Shown one piece after another: positions 1-9,556 of a stretch of DNA of 64,000 nucleotides. Where the stretch lies: positions 12,127,603 to 12,191,602 of the forward strand of contig JAVMKO010000001.1 in the NCBI GenBank assembly GCA_032164245.1, written 5' to 3'. This DNA is from Sternotherus odoratus (Eukaryota; Chordata; Testudines; Kinosternidae). Below the pieces are notes generated by a model that did not search any database, was not told the origin of the DNA, and was given only the letters and a program-made list of their open reading frames with translations. Position numbers and translations under genes: made by a program. Each line of letters opens with the position of its first letter. Within the stretch, counting starts at the first letter, position 1.

Positions 1-64
1 CGGACTTTCGGCTTTAACGGACACCCCCTCGCCCGAATTAGTCCGTTATATCGAGGTTTCACTG
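1..64 (+). mobile_element. Right end of a Tigger-like (TA-target) MITE, cut by the window edge
   Basis: The sequence matches the right end of the complete copy at 20702-21002, including the AACGGACACCCCCTCGCCCG block and the terminal ACTG, and is followed by TA (65-66), the expected target duplication. The left part lies outside the window. Confidence 0.8.
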
Positions 65-66
65 TA

Positions 67-2646
67 CTGGTAAGTCCTTTAAGTTACTTTCGCCCCTGCA
101 AAGCAGCAATGAGTGTCCCAGTTGCTAACTCACAAGGAAAGGACCCTATCCTGAAAGAAACTTTCCCCAAACCTCCTCTTCTGGCCTAACACCCCAACCT
201 CTTTAAGCCTGACATCAGAAACCTGCTCCCCTCAGACCAGGCCACACCAACTCAAAGCGGCACCAGACCTTGCCAGAACAACAGATGCAAAAGCTACAGA
301 CATATTTCCACCACTGCAATGACCAACACTCCCCAAAACACTACACTCCTCTCAAGACCCATGGGTCTTACATATGCCTATCACTACATATGGTGCACCG
401 CATCCAGTGCACTAAAGGCTTGTGATGGAGTGTACCAGTCTTTTGAGGGATCCCCTCCTTCAAATCTAAGGAGATTGGTGCTGGGAGTCTGGTATCATAG
501 ACTGACAAGTATCCGGTTCCGGTAATCAAGGACGAGATGTCGGTGCTGCATTCTGGTCCTCTCCCGGTACCGGAAATTGGTGCCAGTCCACCCTTGAAGC
601 TGCAGAGGGAGCACCTCCTGTCCCCCCACAGGGCTGAAGCCTGGAGCCCCAATGCCTCCCACAGAGAATGACAGGGGGGTGGGAGGGTGGAAGGCTCCAG
701 GAAATACTCTGACAATTTAAGCCCTGCTCTGGTCTATCTTGCCACTTAGGCAAGCTTGCCTTTATGACAGATGGCCCCATACACCAAAAATCACCATACT
801 ATTAGGGTTTACTATTCCCAGTCCCAAAGGACCAGTCACTAACCTCAGGCCAAGTGTAACCCAGCACTCTCACCAAAGACTGTGCTTGAACCAAGGGGCT
901 CACTACAGCTCGGCTGGGCTAACCAGACTGGTCTATGCTTTAACTTGCTAACCGAAGGACTTCCTATGCTGTGTTCCAGCTGACTAATAACCCCACGATA
1001 CTGTGCGAGTGTCACGGCAAAGGCTTGGCGAGGCGCGTTAATCCCCGGACAAGTCTCCATCCGGGGTCTGTCTCAGTTGGACTCGCTGAACAGAGCTCAC
1101 ACGGTGGAGCGGGAGTCCTGCAAAGCAAGGGGGAACAAATAAAGCTTTCCCTGGAGGAAGTGAGAGCCTAAGGCCCAGTACCAAAAGCTGGGGCCAGAGC
1201 CCCAAACCTGCGGATCCGTGACTGGAAACCATGCTCTAGTTTAAAAGATTGGTTGAAAATTTTTCATTTTTCAACCATCTCCATCCCTGGGGATACAGGG
1301 AGCTCCCTGCTCTGTGCTTTCATTCGCACTTGTATCCCTAGAATGCTTTGCCAGCTTCCAGCTAAATGCCAATATCTGAGCTGGGAATAAACTGGAAGGT
1401 GTGAATGTGGTGCTGGGGGCAGGATCCTTTTCTGACTCTCTGACCTTCGGATGTGGTGTGTCTCTTCCTGAAACTGTAAATCTCTTGGCTGGTGCATTAA
1501 ACCATTCAAGTGATGTTACCAGCTTTGCCCATTACTTTATGCTCATTTATTAGGGTTACTCTTCTTGGGGGGAGGGAGGGGAATTCTGTACTTCTAGCAA
1601 TGTACTGCTTGTGTCACTTGTGTTCCCATACAGAGCTCTACTTCTCCCTGCTGCCAGTTCCCTCCCAGTGGAGCTATCCTGAGGGACCTAGGCTCCCCAG
1701 GGCTGGGTTCTTCCAGCCCCAGAAGCACAGACACAAACCCGTTAACAGAGAACTGGGTTAATCAGTACTCCCAAGCTGATCCCTTATATAGCCCTGGACT
1801 CAGTAGGCTGCGTTGAGCAGCACTTCCGAGCTGTCACTCTCATATGCCTTGGGCACTGCACCAGAATAGAGCACGCCTGAGCAGGTTGGGTCGAGCAGCA
1901 TTTTCAGTCTGCCACCTTCATATGCCCCTGGACTCAGCAGACTGGGTCGAGCAGCACTTCAAAGCTGCCACCCTCATATGTCCCAGGTTCAGCATGTCCC
2001 TATCCCCACTTTCACCTTATACTTGTTCAGGTAATAACCCACTTGATGAGCAAACACCACAGGAGTTTTGGGCGCTGCAGGGGTCTTTTAGCTTAGGTAC
2101 GAGGAGCACTGCTGCAGAGCAAAGGAGGAAGCCACAAATACCCACAAAGTGCAGGGAGAGAGGGAGAGCGAGACGCACACAACCAGCTTAATCATGAAAG
2201 TTATTTATTGCCAGGTAATAACCACAGGGGAGCCAAACAAATGAAACAGTGATAATATGAAACTAACTTTAAAAAGTCAGGTTTACAAAACTGTAATGGA
2301 TCACAGGTCAGGGTCAGAAGGCTCTCTCTAGACACTGAGCGAGCAAGGTGGGTTCTCACCACTCCATGAAGCTGGACTTGATCGGGGGTCCCAGGTGGTG
2401 GTGGTGGCAGCTGAGGGTCCAGAGTGGGGGGAACAGGCAGAGCTCCCCAGCATGATCAGTCAAGAGAAGATGAAGTCCTAATGGACCTGATGCCGATTTT
2501 GGATCCAGGCATCAGAAGAGTTACTTGAGCGTGGCTGGAGGTTTTTGTAGAGAAACAACAATGGTTCAAGGGCGAACACTAGATTTGTTTGTGTGTAAAC
2601 AAGGGAGTACAACACCAAAGCTGCTTAGTTCAGGATAGGCCATAGG
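67..2646. other. Intergenic stretch, unclassified repeat-like DNA, no gene
   Basis: No open frame here resembles a gene. The part from about 2000 to 2640 looks like an old retroelement end: TTATTTATTG (AATAAA on the minus strand) lies near 2210 and a purine-rich tract precedes it. The part from about 480 to 720 has GGTACC/GGTGCC-type hexamers like the Gag region of the DIRS element to the right and could be a decayed DIRS remnant. Both assignments are weak. Confidence 0.4.
1795..1985. repeat. Diverged tandem repeat, about three units of 50-70 bp
   Basis: Three units share the blocks GGGTCGAGCAGCA (GCGTTGAGCAGCA in the first), a CTGCCACC-like block and TCATATG(C/T)C. Spacing is irregular, suggesting an old local amplification or part of an LTR. 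Confidence 0.6.
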
Positions 2647-2870
2647 AAAGAACAGTTACTCACCTCTCGTAACGTTTGTTCTTCGAGATGTGTTGCTCAT
2701 GTCCATTCCCACAAGTGTGTGCGCACCACGCATGCAGGGTTCCGGAAAGTTTTCCCCAGCGGTACCCGTAGGGGCGGCAGGGGCGACCCCTGGAGTGGCG
2801 CCCTTATGGCAATGTATATATACCCCTGCCAACCCTCCCCCCGCTCAGTTCCTTCTTGCCGGTACTCCGA
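2647..2870. repeat. Left (3') inverted terminal repeat of the DIRS element
   Basis: The part from about 2690 on matches the reverse complement of 9385-9545, including CATGTCCATTCCCACAAGTG, TTCCGGAAAGTTTTCCCC, the CGGTACCCGTAGGG block and the TATATATACCCCTGCC block. The outermost 45 bases differ from the other terminus, as is usual for DIRS ends, and are complemented in the internal region. Confidence 0.9.
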
Positions 2871-2894
2871 CAGAGGGGAGGCGGGTGGGATTCG

Positions 2895-2994
2895 GAATGG
2901 ACATGAGCAACACATCTCGAAGAACAAACGTTACGAGAGGTGAGTAACTGTTCTTTCTTCTTCGAGTGCTTGCTCATGTCCATTCCCACAAGTG
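2895..2994. repeat. Internal complementary region (ICR) of the DIRS element
   Basis: Positions 2895-2957 are the inverse complement of the outer left terminus (2647-2709). Positions from about 2955 to 2994 are the inverse complement of the outer right terminus (about 9517-9556). This arrangement, an internal copy that spans the circular junction, is the diagnostic DIRS feature and is thought to template joining of the ends. Confidence 0.9.
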
Positions 2995-3105
2995 ACTTAC
3001 GAGCAGTTATCTTGGAGGTGGGAGAGGAGTAGACCTAGTCCCTGCTGCCAGGATCGCTTGTCCCATAGCAGCGTCCCCCGAAGTCTGCTGCACGATGGCG
3101 TAGTG

Positions 3106-3986
3106 CAGGGGTCTCCAAACTTTTCAGCCCGAGGGCCGCATTAGCTATCAAATAGCAGTTCGGGGGCCGACAACACACTCGAGGTCCAAATAAAAAAGAA
3201 TCAAAACATGGATGTTGTTTTTAATTATTTATTTAATATTATTTTATTCAATTATTTAATAACACATTGATAAACTACACCTGAACACTACACCTGAACA
3301 CTACACCTGAACACTACACATCAACCCCCCAACTGACCCACCCAGCCAGGTCTCTCCCCCCAAAACCTCCTTCCCTCCCACCCACCCCCCAACTGACCCA
3401 CCCAGCCAGGTCTCTCACCCCAAAACCTCCTTTCCTCCAACCCCCCCCCCCAATGACCCACCCAGCCAGGTCTCTCACCCCAAAACCTCCTTTCCTCCAA
3501 CCCCCCCCCAACTGACCCACCCAGCCAGGTCTCACCCCAAAACCTCCTTCCCTCCCACCCCCCCCAACTGACCCACCCAGCCAGGTCTCTCACCCCCCCA
3601 ACTGACCTGCTCAACCCGGTCTCTCCCCACAGACCGGTTCGCCGCCTGGCAGTGGGTGGCTCCTTGTTTCGCCCCCTGCAACTGCGTGGCGGTGCGGCGC
3701 GTCCCGGCCCCAGCTCCGAGCCGTCCCTGGCCGGCGGCGGCAGCCGAGCACGGGGCGCGTCCCGGCCCCGCGGCTGGCGGCGGCGGCCGAGAGCGCGGCG
3801 CGTCCCGGCCCCGCGGCTGGCGGCGGCGGCCGAGCGCGCGGCGCTTCCAGGCCCCGCGGCTGGCGGCGGCGGCCGAGCGCGCGGCGCTTCCAGGCCCCAG
3901 CGCGGAGCCAAAAAGATCTCCGCGGGCCGGATGAGAGGGCCTCGCGGGCCGCATCCGGCCCGCGGGCCGTAGTTTGGAGACCCCTG
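3106..3986. mobile_element. Non-autonomous hAT element with perfect 8-bp target duplication
   Basis: The ends are CAGGGGTCTCCAAAC and its inverse GTTTGGAGACCCCTG. The flanks are GCGTAGTG at 3098-3105 and GCGTAGTG at 3987-3994, an exact 8-bp duplication typical of hAT. No transposase is encoded. The interior is made of tandem repeats. Subterminal sequence on both sides contains GGGCCGCAT or GGCCGCATCCGG-like blocks. Confidence 0.95.
3278..3905. repeat. Three successive tandem arrays inside the hAT element
   Basis: First come 14-15 bp CTACACCTGAACA units (about 3278-3313). Next are five to six C-rich units of about 60 bp, marked by ACTGACCCACCCAGCCAGG at 3331, 3391 and near 3451, 3509 and 3566 (to about 3610). 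Last is a CpG-rich array of about 43-bp units carrying CCCCGCGGCTGGCGGCGG (about 3740-3905). Open frames across this array arise from repeat composition, not from a gene. Confidence 0.9.
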
Positions 3987-4950
3987 GCGTAGTGCGAGGA
4001 GAAGGTATGGACTGAAGACCATGTCGCAGCTCTGCAGATGTCGCCAATCAGAATGTGCGCCAGGAACGCTGTGGATGTGGCCTGGGCTCTGGTTGAGTGA
4101 GCTGTTAGTGGCGGAGGAGAAACGTTCGACAGGTTATAACACAGTTTGATGCATGAGGTGATCCATCTCGATAGGCGTTGAGAAGAAATCGGCAACCCCT
4201 TCATTCGTTCCGCCACTGAAATAAAAAGTTGTGGAGATTTACGAAAAGCTTTTGTACATTCTATGTAAAAAGCTAGCGCCCTTCTCACATCTAAAGAATG
4301 TAGCATTCTCTCCTTGTTCGAAGCATGGGGTTTAGGAAAAAACACAGGGAGAAAAATGTCCTGGTTCAAATGAAAAGCGGAAACCACTTTAGGAAGGAAG
4401 GCCGGATGAGGCCGTAGCTGAACCTTATCTTTATGGAAGACGGTGTACGGGGGCTCCGAGGTGAGCGCTCTGAGCTCAGAAACCCGTCGGGCAGATATAA
4501 TAGCCACAAGGAAGGCCGTCTTCCAGGAAAGATAAGATAGTGGGCAGGTGGCTAGGGGCTCAAAGGGGGGCTTCATGAGGGCTGCCAACACCAGGTTCAG
4601 GTCCCACTGATAAACCGGCGGTCGCACCGAAGGGTACAACCTTTCCAATCCCCTGAGGAAACGCCCCACAAGTGGGTTGCTAAACACAGAACATCCCCCC
4701 ACATCTGTATGAAAGGCTGATATAGCCGCTAAGTGAACACGAACCGTCGAGATGGCTAGACCTTGTCTCTTAAGGTCCAGAAGGTAATCCAGGATAAAGG
4801 GTATGGGAGCTAGAGTGGGGTTTACACCTTTACCCTGAGCCCATAGGGAAAAACGTTTCCATTTGGCCATGTAAGTAGTACGAGTTGATAGCTTTCTGCT
4901 ACCCATCAGGACCTCTCTGACATAATTAGAGTACTGGAGCTCCGAGGGAT

Positions 4951-6115
4951 TCAACCACGGATATTCCACGCCATGAGGTGGAGCGACTGGAGGTTGGGGT
5001 GAAGCAACCGCCCGTGGTCCTGGGACACCAGTGTGGGGAGGAGAGGTAGGGTTATAGGTCTGGACACTGATAGAGACAGCAGCAGAGTGTACCAATGCTG
5101 GCGGGGCCATGCCGGTGCTATTAGAATCATGGACGCTCCGTCCAGGCGGGCCTTGAGCAACACTCTGTGGATGAGTGGGAATGGTGGAAATGCATAGAGA
5201 AGACCCTCCCTCCATGGGATCTGAAAGGCGTCTGCCTCTGACCCCGGGCTGAGGTTCATGAGGGAGCAAAACCTCTGGCATTTCCTGTTGGCCCTCGTGG
5301 CGAACAGGTCTAGGAGGGGAAATCCCCACTGCAGGAAGATTGAATGTGCAACATCTCCCCTGAGAGACCATTTGTGGCCCCGAAACGAGTGACTGAGGGT
5401 GTCCGCTAGGACATTCTGGACCCCTGGGAGGTAGGTGGCTATGAGATGGATATTGTGTGTGATACAAAAATCCCATAGGGCCAGGGCTTCCCTGCATAGG
5501 GGAGAAGAGCGAGCACCACCCTGTTTGTTTATATAAAACATTGTCGCCATGTTGTCCGTCTGGACCAGCGCACACTTGCCTTGTAACCGGTCCCGAAATA
5601 CCTGGCACGCGAGACGAACCACTCTCAGCTCCCGGACATTGATGTGGAAGGACAGCTCGCTGTGAGACCAGTGTCCCTGAGTCCTGGAGTCTCCGAGATG
5701 AGCCCCCCAGCCGAGGGCAGAGGCATCTGTCCCTAATGTCACCGTAGGCTGGGGTTTGCGGAAGGCGACCCCCGCATTGAGAGAGCTGGGTTGGAGCCAC
5801 CAATGTAGCGAACTCAGCGTGTGATGCGGGAGGGTGACAACAAGGTCCAGTGGGTCTCTGCCCTGCTTGTACACTGTCGACAGCCAAGCTTGGAGTGGTC
5901 GTAGTCGAAGCCTTGCGTATGGCACCACGTACGTACAGGCTGCCATATGGCCCAAGAGGACCATGCAGTTTCTGGCCGTGGTGGTCGGATATTGTAGTGC
6001 GGATTGGACCAAGTTCGTTATGGCATTGGCCCGAGCCGGAGGGAGGAATGCCATGGCTTGTTGAGAGTCTAGCACTGCCCCTATAAACTCTATTCTCTGA
6101 GGGGCCCTAGGGTCG
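4951..6115 (-). pseudogene. DIRS RNase H and methyltransferase-like region, out of frame with RT
   Basis: This frame continues the polymerase protein after a frameshift near 6.09-6.13 kb. It carries the RT connection segment, then an RNase H domain: TDASALGWG with the first Asp, the NVRELRVV Glu and the VQTDNMAT Asp, followed by LPGVQNVLADTLS. After this comes the region found in DIRS elements related to DNA N6-adenine methyltransferases (LDLFATRANRKC, YAFPPFPL, LIAPAWPRQHWY). It ends with MAWNIRG and a stop at 4951, overlapping the recombinase frame. Residues typical of each domain are retained, so the frameshift looks recent. A programmed shift cannot be excluded. Confidence 0.85.
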
Positions 6116-9100
6116 ACTTTGGCTCGTTCAATATGAGGCCTAACCTGAGGAATGTTGTCCTGACTAGAGCTACGTGCTGGATTGCCAGTTCCCTTGAGTT
6201 TGCTCTGACGAGCCAATCGTCCAGGTATGGGTAAACGTGTATCTGTCTCCGTCTGAGGTATACTGCTACTACCGACATGCACTTTGTAAACACCCTTGGG
6301 GCAGTCGATAGGCCGAACGGAAGCACTGTAAACTGGTAATGTCGATCTCCTAACACGAACCGCAGGAACCTCCTGTGACTGGGGATTATGGAAATGTGGA
6401 AATAGGCGTCCTTTAAGTCGAGGGAGGCAAACCAGTCTCCGTGATCCAAGGAAGGAATAATGGTTGCTAGGGAGAGCATGCGAAACTTCAGCTTCTTTAT
6501 GTAGGAGTTGAGGCCCTGCAGGTCTAGGATAGGTCGAAGGCCGCCTTTGGCCTTCGGGATAAGGAAATAACGGGAATAGTAGCCCTTGCCCCGAAATTCT
6601 TGAGGAACCTCCTCTATGGCACCCAAAGTCAGAAGGGTCTGAACCTCCTGAACTAGGAGTTGCTCGTGAGATGGGTCCCTGAAGAGGGACAGGGAAGATG
6701 GGTGGGTAGGTGGAAGGGAGGAGAATTGGATCGAGTATCCCACCTTCACCAGGCTGAGGACCCATTTGTCTGAGGTAATTTGGGACCATGCCTGATGAAA
6801 GTGAGACAAGCGGTGCAGGAAGGGACGGGAAGATGGAGAACTAGACACTGGATCGTCGCTCCTGTGCGCACCTTCAAAAGTTTGGCCTAGTGCTAGGGGG
6901 TTGTCTGGGTCCCTGGTTCTGCTGGCCATTGCGGGAAGATGACCGGGGCCTTCCTCTGTTGTTGCCCCTTCCCCCCCTTCTGTTAAGGTCTCTCCTGGGA
7001 GCTGGCTGGTAGGGTCGAGGCTGCTGGACTTGAGGGGGCCTGAAAGGGCGCCTGTCTGCGGGGTATGGAGGCCTAGGGAACGAAGCATGGCCCTGGAGTC
7101 CTTCATAGAATGTAACTTCTTGTCCGTATCCTCCGCAAACAGTCCCTGCCTATCAAAGGGCAGGTCTTGGATGGAAGCCTGGACCGGGGGATGGATACCT
7201 GAGGCCTGTAGCCATGCCCCTCTCCTCATCACTATGGCCGTGGCCATTGACCGAGAGGCCGAGTCTGCAGAATCTAGGGCAGCTTGCAATGCCACTCTAG
7301 AGATCACCTTGCCCTCTTCAACTATCGCCGTGAACTCCGGCGACGAGTCCTTAGGAATCTTGTCCTGAAACTTGTTGAGGGCAGTCCATGAGTTAAAAGC
7401 ATAGCGGCCTAGCGCTGCCTGCTGATTAGCGATTTTAAGTTGTAGGGAGGCCGACGAGTAGACCTTCCTACCGTACAGGTCTAATTTCTTCGCGTCCTGA
7501 GACTTAGGTGTGGGCCCTGTGTGTCCCTGTCTCTCCCTATGATTGACGGCATCCGCCACCAGGGAGCCCGGTGGTGGATGGGTGAACATGTGCTCGTACC
7601 CGGCTCTTGGCATAAAATAATGGCGTTCTATTCCCTTTGCCATTGGAGGGATCGATGCGGGAGTCTGCCACAGGTTGGTGGACATTGAATTAATCTTTTT
7701 AATGAAGGGCAGTGCAATTCTCTTGGGCCCATCTGGAGAGAGGATGTCCACCGTCGGGTCTTCCTCCTCCTCTACTTCCTCCGCCGGGAGGTTCAGGTTT
7801 TGGGCCACTCTCCTTAGGAGATCTTGATGACCTTTGACATCCATTGGTGGCAGGCCTGATGTCAAGGAGCCTGCCACCGCCTCGTCGGGTGAGGAAGAGG
7901 ATGACGTGGCAAAGGGGGGGTCCTCTTGAATAGGGTCTCCCGAAGCTGGATCAGCTGGCGAGGCAGTGGAGGAGTGGTGGGAAATGGTATCTTGGTACCG
8001 TCCCAATCCCGACGGGCCCGGTACCGGTTCCTCTCCTGCCACCTCTGGCGGAGGTCTAGATATAGTGGCCGAAACCAGGCCTCGCGGTACCGACGGTAGT
8101 GACATCGTCACAGAAGGTGGCCCTTGCGTCTGCTGGAACGCCCACGGGGGCCAGAAGGACCACTGCACTGGCCCTGTCTGCTGTGGCCACGGTGCCGGTT
8201 GGGAAGAACGTCGGTGCCGGGAATGGTGCCGCTCCGAACCATGGGAGCAGTGGCTACGGCTCGACCGGCGAGAAGGTACCCCGGTGCGGTGGCTTCGACC
8301 CGACCTGGACGATGCGGCAGATTCAGACGCCGAACTGGGCCATGGCGGTGCCGCGCCTTCCGGTGCCACGATGTACCTCTGATACATAGTGGGTTTACCG
8401 GGGCAGATTGTCGGTGCCGATGAAGGGAGCTGAGTGTTTTCTCCCTGAGCCCGCATCAACGGTGCAGCGGGCGTCCGGTTATCCGGCACCGCTGGTCCCA
8501 AGGTGGAAGGTACCCCCGGTACCGGCCCAGTCGGCATTGGCGGTATAATGGGCGTCACCGATCTCGACGGTGCCGGTGCCGCTGGCGGTGCCGGTGCCGG
8601 TGTTGGCGCCGGGTCCGAGAGAGACATCGGAAAGGGCGGTGCCGCACCGGCTTCTTCAGCAGACTCGATCAGGTCCCGGGCCGCCTCGAAGATTTCTGGG
8701 GTCGACGGCACCGGGAAGTCGGGAAAGGGCCCGTGCAGCGCCGCACCACCTCGCGATGCGTGCGCGCGCACCGGGCCGGACGCTGGTGGCACCTTGCAGG
8801 GCTCATCGGCGTGATCCTGGGTGTGCCGCGTCTTCGCCTTGGCCTTACGTGCCGGCGATCGGCCTCTCTGCTTTTTGTGAGGCACCGGCGATTGAGAGTG
8901 GTGCCGTCTAGGGCTCTCGGTGCGGCGTGGGGATCGGTGCCAGTGCGAATTCTTCGCCGGTTCCCGTACCGAGGCCGGAGCGCTCCGGGCCGCACTGGAT
9001 GGGAGATCTCCCTGAGGCTGTAGGGCAGACTCCATCAGAATGAGCTTCAAACGATGATCCCTCTCTTTCTTTGTCCTTGGCTTGAAGCTCTTGCAAATTG

Positions 9101-9218
9101 TGCAGCGCTCGGACTGATGGCTCTCTCCGAGGCACTTCAAGCACTTTGTGTGGGGATCACTGTTGGGCATAGGCCTCCCACAGTGCTCACAGCTTTTGAA
9201 GCCCGGCGCGCCAGGCAT
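6090..9218 (-). CDS. DIRS Gag-like protein fused in frame to reverse transcriptase (1042 aa)
   Basis: The N terminus holds a cysteine-rich cluster (CEHCGRP, CLKCLG, CTIC within the first 45 residues), as in DIRS Gag proteins. A long low-complexity stretch rich in Pro, Ala, Ser and Arg follows (about residues 80-420), then an acidic patch and a conserved helical part (about 480-700). The last 200 residues are the reverse transcriptase, with RPILDLQGLN, DLKDAYFHI, LPFGLSTAP and the YLDD catalytic box at 6216-6227. The frame ends at 6090, shortly after the palm motifs, where the protein is expected to continue into RNase H; that part is in another frame. The start at 9218 is the first Met before the cysteine cluster. 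GC content and codon use differ strongly from the AT-rich flanks. Confidence 0.9.
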   Translation of the reverse strand: MPGAPGFKSCEHCGRPMPNSDPHTKCLKCLGESHQSERCTICKSFKPRTKKERDHRLKLILMESALQPQGDLPSSAARSAPASVREPAKNSHWHRSPRRTESPRRHHSQSPVPHKKQRGRSPARKAKAKTRHTQDHADEPCKVPPASGPVRAHASRGGAALHGPFPDFPVPSTPEIFEAARDLIESAEEAGAAPPFPMSLSDPAPTPAPAPPAAPAPSRSVTPIIPPMPTGPVPGVPSTLGPAVPDNRTPAAPLMRAQGENTQLPSSAPTICPGKPTMYQRYIVAPEGAAPPWPSSASESAASSRSGRSHRTGVPSRRSSRSHCSHGSERHHSRHRRSSQPAPWPQQTGPVQWSFWPPWAFQQTQGPPSVTMSLPSVPRGLVSATISRPPPEVAGEEPVPGPSGLGRYQDTISHHSSTASPADPASGDPIQEDPPFATSSSSSPDEAVAGSLTSGLPPMDVKGHQDLLRRVAQNLNLPAEEVEEEEDPTVDILSPDGPKRIALPFIKKINSMSTNLWQTPASIPPMAKGIERHYFMPRAGYEHMFTHPPPGSLVADAVNHRERQGHTGPTPKSQDAKKLDLYGRKVYSSASLQLKIANQQAALGRYAFNSWTALNKFQDKIPKDSSPEFTAIVEEGKVISRVALQAALDSADSASRSMATAIVMRRGAWLQASGIHPPVQASIQDLPFDRQGLFAEDTDKKLHSMKDSRAMLRSLGLHTPQTGALSGPLKSSSLDPTSQLPGETLTEGGEGATTEEGPGHLPAMASRTRDPDNPLALGQTFEGAHRSDDPVSSSPSSRPFLHRLSHFHQAWSQITSDKWVLSLVKVGYSIQFSSLPPTHPSSLSLFRDPSHEQLLVQEVQTLLTLGAIEEVPQEFRGKGYYSRYFLIPKAKGGLRPILDLQGLNSYIKKLKFRMLSLATIIPSLDHGDWFASLDLKDAYFHISIIPSHRRFLRFVLGDRHYQFTVLPFGLSTAPRVFTKCMSVVAVYLRRRQIHVYPYLDDWLVRANSRELAIQHVALVRTTFLRLGLILNEPKSTLGPLRE
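7990..8640. repeat. Degenerate GGTACC/GGTGCC hexamer field inside the DIRS Gag region
   Basis: The hexamers GGTACC, GGTGCC and GGCACC recur many times, densest at about 8565-8610 (CGGTGCCGGTGCCGCTGG). On the coding strand they give Ala-Pro, Gly-Thr and similar dipeptides in the low-complexity part of Gag. The second, decayed DIRS copy has the same hexamers at about 52440-52570. Confidence 0.7.
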
Positions 9219-9384
9219 GCCCCGGAGCGAGAACCGAGATAGAACACAACTACTCTAATCTACAACTGTTAACACTTAACACTAAGAGAACTATAAACGG
9301 ATTTATACTAACAATAGGAAACAGGTTGGGATACCGCAACTAGATAAAGGGGATTCCAGCTAACCGTCATGGGCGGGAAGAAGG

Positions 9385-9556
9385 AACTGAGCAGGGGGAG
9401 GGGCGGCAGGGGTATATATACATTGCCATAAGGGCGCCACTCCAGGGGTCGCCCCTGCCGACCCTACGGGTACCGCTGGGGAAAACTTTCCGGAACCGTG
9501 CATGCGCGGTGCGCACACACTTGTGGGAATGGACATGAGCAAGCACTCGAAGAAGA
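9385..9556. repeat. Right (5') inverted terminal repeat of the DIRS element
   Basis: It is the inverse complement of the left repeat over about 160 bases, with a TATATATA box at about 9413-9420 that could serve as a core promoter for minus-strand transcription. The outermost part (CACTCGAAGAAGAA, inverse) is represented in the ICR. Confidence 0.88.

Larger units (their letters stand above)
3007..4980 (-). pseudogene. DIRS tyrosine recombinase, interrupted by a hAT insertion
   Basis: The minus frame is open from 5887, but the recombinase-like part begins about 4980, overlapping the end of the preceding frame. Visible family features are an N-terminal helical segment with STRTTYMAKW, the first catalytic arginine in SARRVSEL, the HxxR-type box AHSTRAQ, and a C-terminal HTFSSHYA with the likely nucleophilic tyrosine. 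A hAT element (3106-3986) sits exactly after this segment, and its target duplication CACTACGC contains the His-Tyr codons. Beyond the insertion the original frame continues for about 30 codons to a TAA at 3007-3009. With the insertion, the frame instead runs on through the GC-rich hAT interior to about 3611, giving a chimeric tail. The protein is presumably non-functional. Confidence 0.88.
2647..9556 (-). mobile_element. Nearly complete DIRS-type tyrosine-recombinase retrotransposon
   Basis: DIRS elements replicate through reverse transcription and are thought to integrate as circles by a tyrosine recombinase instead of a DDE integrase. All structural hallmarks are visible. There are inverted terminal repeats at both ends and an internal complementary region (2895-2994) next to the left repeat, matching the outer edges of both termini. 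In minus-strand order the coding regions are a Gag-like cysteine-rich protein fused in frame to RT, RNase H plus a methyltransferase-like domain, and a tyrosine recombinase. Two lesions are seen: a frameshift near 6.09-6.13 kb and a hAT element within the recombinase. Without the 881-bp insertion and one duplicated 8-mer the element is about 6.0 kb. Boundaries are good to a few bases, judged from the internal complementary region. Confidence 0.92.

Noticed and set aside
3652..3972. Plus-strand Arg/Ala/Gly-rich open frames
   Set aside because: Translations of the CpG-rich tandem array inside the hAT element.
8503..8995. Plus-strand and other-frame open frames of about 100 codons opposite the DIRS Gag
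   Set aside because: Shadows of the GC-rich Gag frame.
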